A DNA stretch of 64,000 bases, from contig NZ_CP060587.1 of the NCBI RefSeq assembly GCF_014334735.1, positions 2,232,001 to 2,296,000 on the forward strand, read 5' to 3'. Source of the DNA: Aeromicrobium senzhongii. GTDB taxonomy: Bacteria; Actinomycetota; Actinomycetes; Propionibacteriales; Nocardioidaceae. The notes under the pieces were generated by a model. The model was not told the DNA's origin, searched no databases, and was given only the letters and a program-made list of their open reading frames with translations. This document shows positions 1-8,098 of the stretch, piece after piece; position 1 is the stretch's first letter; each line of letters begins with the position of its first letter. The translations under genes and the position numbers were made by a program.

Positions 1-991
1 GGGACCGTGCGTTCGCGAGCGCCTCCTGCACCATCCGGTAGGCGGCCAACTGGGCCAGAGGGCCGACCCCGGCGGCCGTCGGCAGCTGGTCCGAGCCGCG
101 GAGCGTGACGAACTCGACCCCTCCGGGCGCCGCGCCGGCCTGCTCGACCAACCCGGTGACGCTCTCGATGCACTCGACCGAGGTGCGGGCGACGTCGTCG
201 TCGCGCAGCAGGCCCACGAGGCGACGCAGGTCGTCGAGGACCTCACGGCTCTGTCCGCGGACCTCGCGCACGGCGGCCCGGGCCGCCTGCGGATCGGTCT
301 CGATCTGCCGGTCGACCGCGGCCAGCATCACGGCGATCCCCGAGAGGTGGTGGGCGGCGATGTCGTGCAGCTCGCGGGCCATCCCCGTGCGCTCCCGGGC
401 GATCGCGGCCTCCAGTCGGGCCTCGTGCTCGCGGACGATCGCCTCAGCCTCGTTGCGCTGGGCACGGGCGGCGGCTCGGCGTGAGGACAGGAAGGACGCC
501 ACGGCAACGGGCGCACCGACGACGAGGGCAGCCTGCGCGAGACCCTCGACGACCAGGGCCACGGGCGCATCGGCGCCGGCACCTGCGCCGATCACCGCCA
601 CCGCCACGAGGGCCGCCGACCCGAGCAGCGGCCACCGCAGCCGGGCCACGGAGCCCACCGAGACGGCGCGGTAGACCGCCACGACGACGGCGAGCGACGT
701 CAGTCCCGGGGCGGTCTCCCCGGCGACCAGGGAGACGCCGCAGCCGATCGCCGCCACCAGCGGCGCCGTGAGGGCCGGCCGTTCCCGCGCCATGAGCAGC
801 GCGGCGGCCTGGGCCGAGAGACCGAGCAGCAGCACCCACCAGCGCGCGTCGTCCGGGCCGGGGACGTCGCCCAGGCCCTCGCTGTCGACGGCCGCCACGA
901 CGGGCAGCGCCACCAGACCGGCGACCGCGACCAGCCAGGTGACGCCGGCGACGGCGGCATCGACGGCGCGCGGCGTCAGGCTCTGGTTCAC
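1..991 (-). CDS. Sensor histidine kinase, NarL/DesK type (3' end outside window)
   Basis: This is a membrane sensor kinase of the HisKA_3 class. It would autophosphorylate on histidine and pass phosphate to a LuxR-type response regulator, presumably encoded further left. Reading the minus strand from a GTG at 991 gives a hydrophobic N-terminal half with several predicted membrane helices. A dimerisation/phosphoacceptor box follows (RELHDIAAHHLSGIAVML, with the His of ELHD), and near the window edge the N-box of the HATPase_c domain (AYRMVQEALANAR). About 330 codons are visible and the frame runs off the left edge, so the G-boxes are not seen. An ATG at 999 is in another frame and stops at once, which is why GTG was chosen. 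The signal it senses cannot be told. Confidence 0.85.
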   Translation of the reverse strand, partial: MNQSLTPRAVDAAVAGVTWLVAVAGLVALPVVAAVDSEGLGDVPGPDDARWWVLLLGLSAQAAALLMARERPALTAPLVAAIGCGVSLVAGETAPGLTSLAVVVAVYRAVSVGSVARLRWPLLGSAALVAVAVIGAGAGADAPVALVVEGLAQAALVVGAPVAVASFLSSRRAAARAQRNEAEAIVREHEARLEAAIARERTGMARELHDIAAHHLSGIAVMLAAVDRQIETDPQAARAAVREVRGQSREVLDDLRRLVGLLRDDDVARTSVECIESVTGLVEQAGAAPGGVEFVTLRGSDQLPTAAGVGPLAQLAAYRMVQEALANARS

Positions 992-1011
992 GGGGACATC
1001 GTCCCATCGAC

Positions 1012-1581
1012 CTAGCCGTCAAGCCCCGCCGCCGGGTAGGTCAGCCCCTCCCCCGCGATGCGCGCCCCGGCCGAGGGCTCGTGCCGCTGGCGGCGGCCGT
1101 CGGGCATCACGTGCTCGACGGGCAGGTCGTGGACCAGCATCGCCACGTCCGAGACGAGTCGCCGGTGGCACCGCCACCAGACGAACTCCGAGCACATGAC
1201 GGCGACGCGTGATCGTCCGGCGAGATCGACGAGCTCGGTCATCGCGCCCTGGAACTCCGTCGTCCGGGTGTGCGCGGCGTAGGCCCGGAACGCCTCGACC
1301 CGCCACCAGGCGTCGCGGTCGTCCCCGCCCGCCGGAACGCGGCGTCGCCCGCCCAGTCGTTCCTGCCAGAGGTAGGCGATCCCCTCGAGGGGCAGGAAGA
1401 CCTCGAGGGGCAGGAAGACCTCGAGGGACTCGCGCGAGAGCTCGGGGTTGCGCCGACTGCCGGGGAACCGGCGGACGTCGACCAGCGTCTGCACGCCCGC
1501 ATCGCGCAGTCGATCGGCCAGTTCGGCACGCGTGGACGTGCCATGCCCGATCGTGAGCAACGGGCCCGCAGCGCTGGTCAC
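1012..1581 (-). CDS. DUF488 family protein
   Basis: This 189-residue protein starts at a GTG. It has the hallmarks of DUF488: an N-terminal TIGHGTS motif, then VDVRRFPGSRRNPE, a YLWQERLGGRR segment, and a conserved C-terminal block CSEFVWWRCHRRLV containing two cysteines. The function of the family is not established. The gene lies just downstream, on the same strand, of the DUF4383 gene but with its own start. An 18-base direct tandem duplication inside the gene adds six residues (LEVFLP twice) without breaking the frame. Family membership is secure, but the role is unknown. Confidence 0.85.
   Translation of the reverse strand: MTSAAGPLLTIGHGTSTRAELADRLRDAGVQTLVDVRRFPGSRRNPELSRESLEVFLPLEVFLPLEGIAYLWQERLGGRRRVPAGGDDRDAWWRVEAFRAYAAHTRTTEFQGAMTELVDLAGRSRVAVMCSEFVWWRCHRRLVSDVAMLVHDLPVEHVMPDGRRQRHEPSAGARIAGEGLTYPAAGLDG
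1384..1427. repeat. 18-bp in-frame tandem duplication in the DUF488 gene
   Basis: Two perfect copies of an 18-base unit lie at 1384-1401 and 1402-1419, followed by eight bases of a third (1420-1427). The unit encodes six residues on the minus strand and gives LEVFLPLEVFLPLEG. Perfect identity suggests a recent slippage event. Confidence 0.9.
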
Positions 1582-1618
1582 GCCGCGGGCCCGTCACCGG
1601 GGGGAAGATCCACCGAGC

Positions 1619-2086
1619 TCAGCGACGCGCGGTGCGACCGGGGGTGCGACCGAGCTCACGCGCCTCACGGCTGAGCAGCACGCCCAGGCCGACCATCGCG
1701 ACGGCCAGCACGAAGTGCAGCCAGTCGTCCGCCGTGTTCAGCGGGACGAAGTTGGCCTCATGGTGCTTGTCGATGAACAGGCCGTAGAGCCACAGCAGCG
1801 CGTAGACGACGCCGCCGCCGATGAGGTACGCCCGAGCGGTGCTCCACGCACGTGCCAGAGCCAGTCCGGCGATGCCGAACAGCAGGTGGACGATGTTGTG
1901 CAGGATCGACACCTGGAAGATCCCGAGCAGCTTGGCCTCGGACTCGTGGCCTGCGAACTTCATCGTGTCGTAGTCGCTGGTGATGCCCGGGATGAAGCCC
2001 AGGATCCCCACCACCAGGAACACGGCGCCGAACACTGTCGCGGCGGTCTGCATCTTGGTGGCGGTCATGGATGAGGGTGTTGCCAT
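1619..2086 (-). CDS. DUF4383 membrane protein
   Basis: This 155-residue protein has four predicted membrane helices. The DUF4383 signature is clear: a first helix GAVFLVVGILGFIPG, then LLGIFQVSILHNIVHLLFGIAG, and later helices around residues 90-110 and 130-150. The ATG at 2086 was chosen over an upstream in-frame start at 2116 because a strong GGAAGGAAG ribosome site sits just before it. The family is common in actinobacteria and its function is unknown. A SigB-type promoter lies upstream at 2120-2144, and a second drives the divergent neighbours, so a general-stress role is likely (inference). Confidence 0.85.
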   Translation of the reverse strand: MATPSSMTATKMQTAATVFGAVFLVVGILGFIPGITSDYDTMKFAGHESEAKLLGIFQVSILHNIVHLLFGIAGLALARAWSTARAYLIGGGVVYALLWLYGLFIDKHHEANFVPLNTADDWLHFVLAVAMVGLGVLLSREARELGRTPGRTARR

Positions 2087-2119
2087 GATCTTCCTTCCGT
2101 TGTTGGGACGAGTCACGGG

Positions 2120-2144
2120 TACCCGCGACCCCCGGAATCATGCG
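2120..2144 (-). promoter_or_regulatory. SigB-type promoter for the DUF4383 gene
   Basis: On the minus strand GCAT (2144-2141) is followed by 15 bases and then GGGTAC (2125-2120). This fits the actinobacterial general-stress consensus GNNT-N14/16-GGGTAY. It lies about 35 bases upstream of the start codon. Confidence 0.55.
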
Positions 2145-2191
2145 GTTTTTTGAACAAGTTCCACCGAGCGAGCGCTCACCTCCACACCCCC

Positions 2192-2216
2192 GTGTAAAAG
2201 GGCGGACGCGGGGTAC
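2192..2216 (+). promoter_or_regulatory. SigB-type promoter for the DUF2243-CtaG-hemerythrin-ADH operon
   Basis: GTGT (2192-2195), 15 bases, then GGGTAC (2211-2216) match the SigB/SigF-type consensus GNNT-N14/16-GGGTAY. It is 25 bases before the GTG at 2241. It pairs back-to-back with the minus-strand copy at 2120-2144. Confidence 0.55.
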
Positions 2217-2240
2217 TCGTGGGGCAGACGAGGAGGCTTC

Positions 2241-2720
2241 GTGACCGGAGAACGAGTGGACCCCGCGACCCGAGGACGGTCGGCGAACACCCGATCCACC
2301 TGGGGAGGCGTGCTGATCGGCCTGGGCCTGGTGGCGTCGATCGACGAGATCGTCTTGCACCAGCTGCTGCGCTGGCACCACTTCTACGACAAGTCGACCT
2401 CCGAGGTGGGCCTGATCTCCGACGGCCTGTTGCACGCCGCCACGGTCGTGGCGATGGTGGCCGGCTTCTTCGTCCTGCTCGACGTCCGACGGGCCGGGTC
2501 CTTCGTGCCCCGTCAGGCGTGGGCCGGACTGCTGCTCGGCATGGGCGCGTTCCAGCTGTGGGACGGGACGATCAACCACAAGCTGCTGGGTCTCCACGAG
2601 ATCCGCTACGGGGTCGACCTCCTGCCCTACGACCTGACGTGGCTGGTCTTCGCGATCATCCTCCTGGGCGCAGGGGCGCTGCTGCTGTGGCGCCGGCCCC
2701 CGGCGGCTCGGCGGTCGTGA
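2241..2720 (+). CDS. DUF2243 membrane protein
   Basis: This 159-residue membrane protein starts at a GTG with GAGGAGG just upstream. Four hydrophobic segments are visible, and the DUF2243 signatures are present: ASIDEIVLHQLLRWHHFYD near residues 34-52 and QLWDGTINHKLLGLHEIRYG near residues 108-127. The conserved histidines in both motifs could bind metal, but no activity is established for the family. Its stop overlaps the GTG of the CtaG-like gene by four bases, and the two families often occur together. It is the first gene of a five-gene stress-type operon. Confidence 0.85.
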   Translation: MTGERVDPATRGRSANTRSTWGGVLIGLGLVASIDEIVLHQLLRWHHFYDKSTSEVGLISDGLLHAATVVAMVAGFFVLLDVRRAGSFVPRQAWAGLLLGMGAFQLWDGTINHKLLGLHEIRYGVDLLPYDLTWLVFAIILLGAGALLLWRRPPAARRS

Positions 2721-3550
2721 CCACCCACGCGGGACACCACGCGGCGACGGGCGCCGACCTCGGCGCCTGGCTCGTGCCGCTGGTCCTCGTGCTGGTGACG
2801 GCCGGGATCTACCTCGCCGGCACGTGGCGATGGAGGCTGCGCCGAGGGCGCGCGTGGGACCCCTGGCGCACCGCCGGCTGGGTCGCCGGCACGGTCGTCA
2901 TCGCGCTGGCGTTGTCGCCGTTGACCGACTCCCCCACGGCCCGAGCCCACATGGTGCAGCACCTGCTCCTCGGCATGCTGGCGCCGATCGGCCTCGTGAT
3001 GGGGGCTCCCGTGACCCTGCTGTTGGGCGTCCTGCGCCCGGATGCCGCGCGCGTCCTGACCGCCGTCCTGCGCACGCGCGCCTTCCACCTGCTCTCGCAC
3101 CCGGTCACGGCGGCCGTGCTGAGCGTCGGCGGGATGTTCGTGCTGTACCTGACGCCGCTGTACGCGCTGTCGACCGAGAGCACGACCGTCCACCACCTCG
3201 TGCACGCCCATTTCCTCATCGCCGGGTACCTGTTCGCCTGGGCGATCGCCGGCCCGGATCCCGCGCCGCGACGGCCGGGGATGACGACGCGGGTCGTGGT
3301 GCTGGTCCTCGCCGGCGCGGCTCACGCCTACCTGGCGAAGGTCCTCTACGCCCGCGCCGGCGAGCTGCCCCCGGGTACCGACTACGCCGTCTCGGACATG
3401 CAAGCGGGTGCCCAGTGGATGTACTACGGCGGGGACTTCGTCGACATCCTCCTCGCAACCGCCCTGTTCGCGACGTGGCTCAAGCGGCGCTCCAGATCGC
3501 GCGAAGCGGTCGGTGTCGGCTCGAGCAGGGTGGGTACACCACGGACATGA
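2717..3550 (+). CDS. Cytochrome c oxidase assembly protein, caa3-type CtaG family
   Basis: This 277-residue polytopic membrane protein belongs to the caa3_CtaG family, some members of which help assemble or insert copper into cytochrome oxidase. Six to seven membrane helices can be drawn. Conserved histidine motifs include ARAHMVQHLLLGMLAP, HHLVHAHFLIAGYLFAW and a C-terminal MYYGGDFVDILLA. The GTG start overlaps the preceding stop (GTGA), and the stop overlaps the hemerythrin gene start (ATGA), so the three are translationally coupled. Its place in a stress operon rather than next to oxidase genes suggests an accessory, perhaps metal- or redox-related, role (inference). Confidence 0.85.
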   Translation: MTTHAGHHAATGADLGAWLVPLVLVLVTAGIYLAGTWRWRLRRGRAWDPWRTAGWVAGTVVIALALSPLTDSPTARAHMVQHLLLGMLAPIGLVMGAPVTLLLGVLRPDAARVLTAVLRTRAFHLLSHPVTAAVLSVGGMFVLYLTPLYALSTESTTVHHLVHAHFLIAGYLFAWAIAGPDPAPRRPGMTTRVVVLVLAGAAHAYLAKVLYARAGELPPGTDYAVSDMQAGAQWMYYGGDFVDILLATALFATWLKRRSRSREAVGVGSSRVGTPRT

Positions 3551-4302
3551 CCTCGCTCGCACGTCAGACCCAGGACCAGATGGGCGGCCGCCTGAGTGTG
3601 CTGACCCGTCAGAAGAAGGACCACGTCCGACTGGACCGGCTCCTGAACGAGTTGGCGGAGGCATCGCCGGGCCCGGTCGAGGATCGCGTGTTGCGGGAGA
3701 TCGCCCGGCTGGTGTTCCCGCACGCCTTCGCCGAGGAGTCCGTGCTGTGGCCCGTGATGCGACGCGTGCTGCCCGACGGCGAGACGCTGACGCTCCGGGT
3801 CGAGCAGGAGCACCAGGAGGTCAACGAGCTGTGGACCTCCTTGGAGGCGCTGGCCTCCGACGATCCGCGGCGCGAACCCATCCTCGACCGGCTGACCCGC
3901 GTGCTGCAGGAGGACGTCCGGGACGAGGAGGACGAGCTCTTCCCGCGCCTGCAGGAGCGCGTCAGCGAACGGCAGCTGCAGGCCCTCGGCATCGCCTGGG
4001 AGATCGTGCGCCGGATCTCGCCGACGCGGCCGCACCCGGTGGTGGCGCGACGGCCTCCGGGGAACGCGCTGGCGGCGCTGCCGCTGACGATCACCGACCG
4101 CGGGCGCGACAACCTCGACCGGTTGGCTCAGCGATCCGAGCGGTTCCGTGATCCCGCCGAGCGCGCCGGCGCGGCCCTGGCGCGCCTGGCTGGTCGCATC
4201 GAGGACCTCCCGCTCATGCGCATCGGCGAGCGGTCGTCGACCAGCCGGCCGCCGGGAACCACGGCGCCGACCACGGCAGCAATGAACGGAGGACGGGCAT
4301 GA
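3547..4302 (+). CDS. Hemerythrin HHE-domain protein with one altered ligand
   Basis: This 251-residue soluble protein has a hemerythrin-like four-helix bundle in its first 140 residues. Ligand motifs are visible in order: KKDHVRLD, FPHAFAEESVLWP and EQEHQEVNELW. In the last helix, where family members usually carry HxxEE, the sequence is EDVRDEEDELFPRL, so the histidine is missing and an aspartate is nearby. The remaining 110 residues are Arg/Ala/Pro-rich and of unknown fold. It is coupled by ATGA overlaps to CtaG upstream and to the alcohol dehydrogenase downstream. A di-iron oxygen or NO sensor or scavenger role is typical of the family, and the changed ligand may alter it. Confidence 0.8.
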   Translation: MTSLARQTQDQMGGRLSVLTRQKKDHVRLDRLLNELAEASPGPVEDRVLREIARLVFPHAFAEESVLWPVMRRVLPDGETLTLRVEQEHQEVNELWTSLEALASDDPRREPILDRLTRVLQEDVRDEEDELFPRLQERVSERQLQALGIAWEIVRRISPTRPHPVVARRPPGNALAALPLTITDRGRDNLDRLAQRSERFRDPAERAGAALARLAGRIEDLPLMRIGERSSTSRPPGTTAPTTAAMNGGRA

Positions 4303-5444
4303 AGGCGATGGTGTACCGAGGCCCCTACCGGGTCCGCGTCGAGGAGAAGCCCCACCCCAGGATCGAGCATCCCAACGACGCGATCGTGCGCGTCACCCGA
4401 GCGGCGATCTGCGGCTCGGACCTGCACCTGTTCCACGGGATGATGCCCGACACTCGCGTCGGAACGACGTTCGGCCACGAGTTCATCGGTGTCGTCGACG
4501 AGGTCGGCCCGTCGGTGCGCCACCTGCAGGTCGGCGACCGCGTCATGGTGCCGTTCAACGTCTTCTGCGGCACCTGTTACTTCTGCGCCAAGGGCCTGTA
4601 CTCCAACTGCCACAACGTGAACCCGAACGCCACGGCGGTCGGCGGCATCTACGGGTACTCGCACACCACGGGCGGGTACGACGGTGGTCAGGCCGAGTAC
4701 GTGCGCGTCCCGTTCGCCGACGTCGGCCCCACCGTGATCCCCGAGTGGATGCACGAGGAGGACGCCTTGATGTGCACCGACGCGCTGCCCACGGGGTACT
4801 TCGGTGCTCAGTTGGCCGACATCTCCCAGGGCGACGTCGTGGTCGTCTTCGGCGCCGGTCCGGTGGGCCTGTTCGCGGCGAAGTCGGCGTGGCTCATGGG
4901 CGCCGGCCGCGTCATCGTGGTCGACCACCTGAGCGACCGGCTCGAGTTCGCCAGTCGGTTCGCCCACGCCGAGACGGTGCACTTCGGGCAGGTCAACGAC
5001 GTGGTCGTGCACCTGAAGAAGATCACCGACGACCTCGGCGCCGACGTCGTGATTGAGGCGGTCGGGGCCGAGGCGGACGGCAACCTGCTGCAGCACGTCA
5101 CCTCGGCGAAGCTCAAGTTGCAGGGTGGGTCGCCCATCGCGCTCAACTGGGCGATCGACGCAGTCCGCAAGGGCGGCACGATCTCGGTGATGGGCGCGTA
5201 CGGTCCGATGTTCAGCGCCGTGAAGTTCGGCGACGCCCTCAACAAGGGCCTGACGCTGCGGATGAACCAGTGCCCGGTCAAGCGGCAGTGGCCCCGACTC
5301 TTCGAGCACATCCGCAACGGCCACATCACCCCGCGCGAGATCATCACGCACCGCATCCCCCTCGACCACGTGGCCGAGGGCTACCACCTGTTCTCGGCCA
5401 AGCTCGACGGGTGCATCAAGCCCGTCCTCGTGCCCGCATCGTGA
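4299..5444 (+). CDS. Zinc-dependent alcohol/formaldehyde dehydrogenase
   Basis: This 381-residue medium-chain dehydrogenase/reductase is probably NAD(P)-dependent and of the glutathione-independent formaldehyde dehydrogenase-like branch. Catalytic zinc ligands are in AAICGSDLHLFHG (Cys38) and FGHEFIGVVDEVG (His-Glu). The structural zinc lobe is CGTCYFCAKGLYSNC, with four cysteines. The Rossmann motif is FGAGPVGLFAAKSA. The length is normal for the family. The ATG overlaps the hemerythrin stop by four bases and the next gene follows eleven bases later, so it belongs to the same stress operon. The substrate is uncertain; aldehyde or alcohol detoxification is the usual inference. Confidence 0.85.
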   Translation: MKAMVYRGPYRVRVEEKPHPRIEHPNDAIVRVTRAAICGSDLHLFHGMMPDTRVGTTFGHEFIGVVDEVGPSVRHLQVGDRVMVPFNVFCGTCYFCAKGLYSNCHNVNPNATAVGGIYGYSHTTGGYDGGQAEYVRVPFADVGPTVIPEWMHEEDALMCTDALPTGYFGAQLADISQGDVVVVFGAGPVGLFAAKSAWLMGAGRVIVVDHLSDRLEFASRFAHAETVHFGQVNDVVVHLKKITDDLGADVVIEAVGAEADGNLLQHVTSAKLKLQGGSPIALNWAIDAVRKGGTISVMGAYGPMFSAVKFGDALNKGLTLRMNQCPVKRQWPRLFEHIRNGHITPREIITHRIPLDHVAEGYHLFSAKLDGCIKPVLVPAS

Positions 5445-5455
5445 GGAGCTGAACG

Positions 5456-6031
5456 ATGGCGAAGATCCCGTACATCCGTGGCGTCCGACCCGGAATCCCG
5501 ACGCCTGAGGAACTGCGCGAGCGGATCCCCGGCTGGGGCGTCGACCTCGACCCGGCCGACCGCCCGTCCTACCCGCGTGAGCTGGTCGACGGCGTCCCCG
5601 ACGGCATCGTGTGGGACTTCCCCGAGGAGCAGCCCGACACGTCCCCGCCGCGTGAGCGCTCGATCGAGCACGCGCGACTGACGCCCGTGTTCGGCACGGT
5701 CGCTCCCCTGCACGGCGTCCCCGGGGCCGTGCGGCGGTTCGCCTACGCGAAGTTCAGCGAGGCCCGCGCGGCGCACTGGCTGCTGCTGCTGGCGGCCGAC
5801 CGGATCGAGTCGAAGCAGGCACTGTGGCAGTCGTTCTCGACCGACCGGCCCGACAGCTTCGTCGAGGAGACCGGCATCCGGGCCGAGCGTCAGTATCACG
5901 GCATCCGGTCCCGCTGGGGTCGCGGGCGCGTCGACAAGCACCAGGTGATGGATCCGGTGGTGCTGGCGCTGCCGGCACTCCTCAGCGGCTGGGTGGTCGC
6001 CCGGGTGGTGCGGCGGCTCGTCCGAGCCTGA
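5456..6031 (+). CDS. Hypothetical protein, last gene of the stress operon
   Basis: I do not recognise a domain in this 191-residue protein. The first 70 residues are rich in Pro, Asp and Glu. A middle section contains RRFAYAKFSEARAAHWLLLLAADRIES, and the last 25 residues form one probable membrane helix (ALPALLSGWVVARVVRRLVRA), so it may be tail-anchored. The ATG has GAGGAG upstream and sits eleven bases after the dehydrogenase stop, which indicates cotranscription. It converges on the MerR gene with only twelve bases between the stops. Confidence 0.7.
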   Translation: MAKIPYIRGVRPGIPTPEELRERIPGWGVDLDPADRPSYPRELVDGVPDGIVWDFPEEQPDTSPPRERSIEHARLTPVFGTVAPLHGVPGAVRRFAYAKFSEARAAHWLLLLAADRIESKQALWQSFSTDRPDSFVEETGIRAERQYHGIRSRWGRGRVDKHQVMDPVVLALPALLSGWVVARVVRRLVRA

Positions 6032-6043
6032 TCAACGCGCGTC

Positions 6044-6781
6044 TCAGGCGAGCCGTTGCGACAGCTGTTCGGCAATCTCGTTCAGGACCTTCAGCTGCGT
6101 GGCGTTGAGCTGGGTGGCGCCGTGCTCGTCGATCAGACCCTCGGCGGAGCCGAGATCGAGCGGCGTGGTGAGATCGAGGTCGCCCAGGGCGGCCACCAGC
6201 GCCTCGGTCGATTCCGTCACCAGCCGGTCGAGCTCGACGGCCGGCGTCGACTCGTCGATGAGGTCGAACCGCTCGTAGATCGAGCCGAACGCCGCCGTCA
6301 CCGCGGGTTCGGCGAGACGCTCGTGGAGGTCCTCGAGCAGCCGCGACGCCTCCTCGCCACCGAGGTGCGCGAGCAGCAGCACCTGCTCCCGCTCGAGCTT
6401 GGCCATCCGTGGCGGCAGGCCGACCGCGAGCGCGGCATGGGTGGCCAACTCCGGTGGCAGGTCGGGCGAGGCACCGCCCGCGCGCAGCGCCGCGATGACG
6501 GCTCGCTGTCGCGTCAGACGGTCGATCTGCGCCGCGAGCTCCGCGTCGAGGGACGCCAACCGCGAGTCGTGGTCGGCGTCGTCGTCGAGCGGCAGGTCCT
6601 GCAGGGCGAACCCGAGGTCGGCCAGCCGCTTGATCCGGAGCACGCGGACGAGATGGCCGACGCCGTACTCGCGGTAGCCGTTGAGGCTGCGCGGGGGCTC
6701 CTCGAGGATGCCGATCTGGTGATAGTGCCGGATCGTCCGTACCGTCACGCCCGCGAGCTCGGCGAGCTCTCCGCTACGCAT
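6044..6781 (-). CDS. MerR-family transcriptional regulator
   Basis: This 245-residue regulator has a typical MerR winged helix at the N-terminus (MRSGELAELAGVTVRTIRHYHQIGILEEP, then NGYREYGVGHLVRVLRIKRL). A coiled dimerisation helix follows around residues 75-105. The roughly 140-residue C-terminal part has no cysteine metal site, so it probably senses an organic ligand, as multidrug-type members do. It is the second gene of an operon with the MFS pump, the two overlapping by eight bases. The pump promoter carries a MerR-type operator with a 19-base spacer (8002-8032), so the protein most likely controls that promoter. Confidence 0.88.
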   Translation of the reverse strand: MRSGELAELAGVTVRTIRHYHQIGILEEPPRSLNGYREYGVGHLVRVLRIKRLADLGFALQDLPLDDDADHDSRLASLDAELAAQIDRLTRQRAVIAALRAGGASPDLPPELATHAALAVGLPPRMAKLEREQVLLLAHLGGEEASRLLEDLHERLAEPAVTAAFGSIYERFDLIDESTPAVELDRLVTESTEALVAALGDLDLTTPLDLGSAEGLIDEHGATQLNATQLKVLNEIAEQLSQRLA

Positions 6782-7994
6782 CGATGGTCTCCGGTTCGAT
6801 CGGCCCGAGGTCGCGCAGCGCGGGGCCCACGACTGCGACGACCGATGTCACGCCCCACAGTGCCACGAAGCCGAGCGCGGCCGCAGTGAGGCTGACGTGC
6901 TCGATCACGACCGCGGCGAGCAGGATCGCTGCAGGGGCCGCCGCCGTGACGAGAGCGTTCTGGGCGCCCATCACCCGCCCGAGCGCGGTCTCCGGGACGC
7001 CGCTGACCGTCAGCAGGCCGAGCAGCGCACCGCACAGCCCGCTGCCGAGACCCAGCACGAAGCCCGCGGCGAAGAGCAGCAAGGTCGGCGGAAGCAGGCC
7101 GACGACCGTGAAGCCGAGCGACGACACCAGCAGACCGGTGGCCAGCCAGGTACGCCGCGTGAACCGGTGGGCCAGCACGACGTAGACGGCGCTGCCGACG
7201 AGCAGGCCCGCCGCGATCGAGGTCAGCACGAAACCGAGGAGCCCGGGCCGGTCGATGCGGGTGAAGTGCACCGGCAGGATCAGCGCCTGGAACGCGGACA
7301 GCACCATGACCGAGAACAGCATCAACCCGGTCACCATCGCGACGACGCGGGTCCGGGTCAGGAGTCGCCACCCCTCGACGAACTCGGCCCACGCCCCGAG
7401 CGGCTCGGTGGCGGGCACGTCCTCGGTGCGGCCGACTCGGCGCGGGATGGCGAGGGTCAGCAGCGCGGCGAGCAGCGAGGTGCCGGCGGTGATCCACAGC
7501 ACCGTCGATCCCTCGAACAGGGTCATCAGCAGGCCCGCGACGGCCGGACCGATCAGCAGCGAGATGCTGCCGAGCGACTCGCGCACCCCGACGAGCCTCT
7601 CGAGGGAGAGGCTCGAGTCCCGCGCGATGCCTGGCAGGAGGGCCTCGCGCGCGGTCATCCCCGGGACGTCGCCGAGCGAACCGATGATCCCGAACAGGAC
7701 GAACCAGGCGACCTCGAGTCCCGCCAGCGCGTCCACGATCGGCAGGGCCGCGATCGACGCGGCCGAGACGAGGTCCGTGAGCACCGAGGAGGTCACGCGG
7801 TTGATCCGGTCGATGACCACACCCATGAACAATCCCGCCAGCACCGCGGGCACTGCGGTGGCCGCCGCCACCCAGCCCGCCGAGATCGCACTTCCCGTCA
7901 GCTGGAGGACGATCAGCGGCAGGGCGATGGCTGCGATCGAGTTGCCGAGGACCGAGACGAAGTAGGAGCCGAGGTAGAGCACTGGTGTCCGCAT
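6774..7994 (-). CDS. MFS efflux transporter
   Basis: This 406-residue major facilitator has about eleven or twelve hydrophobic segments. The motif-A-like loop is MGVVIDRINRVTSSV, and the N-terminal helix is SVLGNSIAAIALPLIVLQLTG, as in the MFS_3/EntS-like exporters. It probably exports a toxic compound by proton antiport. It is the first gene of the operon and overlaps the MerR gene by eight bases. Its start codon lies right after the MerR-type promoter, so the mRNA would have almost no leader. The substrate cannot be predicted. Confidence 0.85.
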   Translation of the reverse strand: MRTPVLYLGSYFVSVLGNSIAAIALPLIVLQLTGSAISAGWVAAATAVPAVLAGLFMGVVIDRINRVTSSVLTDLVSAASIAALPIVDALAGLEVAWFVLFGIIGSLGDVPGMTAREALLPGIARDSSLSLERLVGVRESLGSISLLIGPAVAGLLMTLFEGSTVLWITAGTSLLAALLTLAIPRRVGRTEDVPATEPLGAWAEFVEGWRLLTRTRVVAMVTGLMLFSVMVLSAFQALILPVHFTRIDRPGLLGFVLTSIAAGLLVGSAVYVVLAHRFTRRTWLATGLLVSSLGFTVVGLLPPTLLLFAAGFVLGLGSGLCGALLGLLTVSGVPETALGRVMGAQNALVTAAAPAAILLAAVVIEHVSLTAAALGFVALWGVTSVVAVVGPALRDLGPIEPETIDA

Positions 7995-8001
7995 GTCCCC
8001 C

Positions 8002-8032
8002 AGTCCAAACCCTGACGTCGCGTCATGGTCAA
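8002..8032 (-). promoter_or_regulatory. MerR-type promoter/operator with 19-bp spacer
   Basis: On the minus strand the -35 TTGACC (8032-8027) is separated by 19 bases from TGGACT (8007-8002). An inverted repeat lies within: CCCTGACG (8010-8017), tcg, CGTCATGG (8021-8028), with seven of eight arm positions pairing. Over-long spacing with a dyad inside it is the hallmark of MerR-activated promoters. Confidence 0.65.
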
Positions 8033-8098
8033 ACCCGCTCCGTGTGGCCTCGACGACGAGGTCGCGGTTCTGTCGGTGGAGCCCACTATGTTGGGTGC

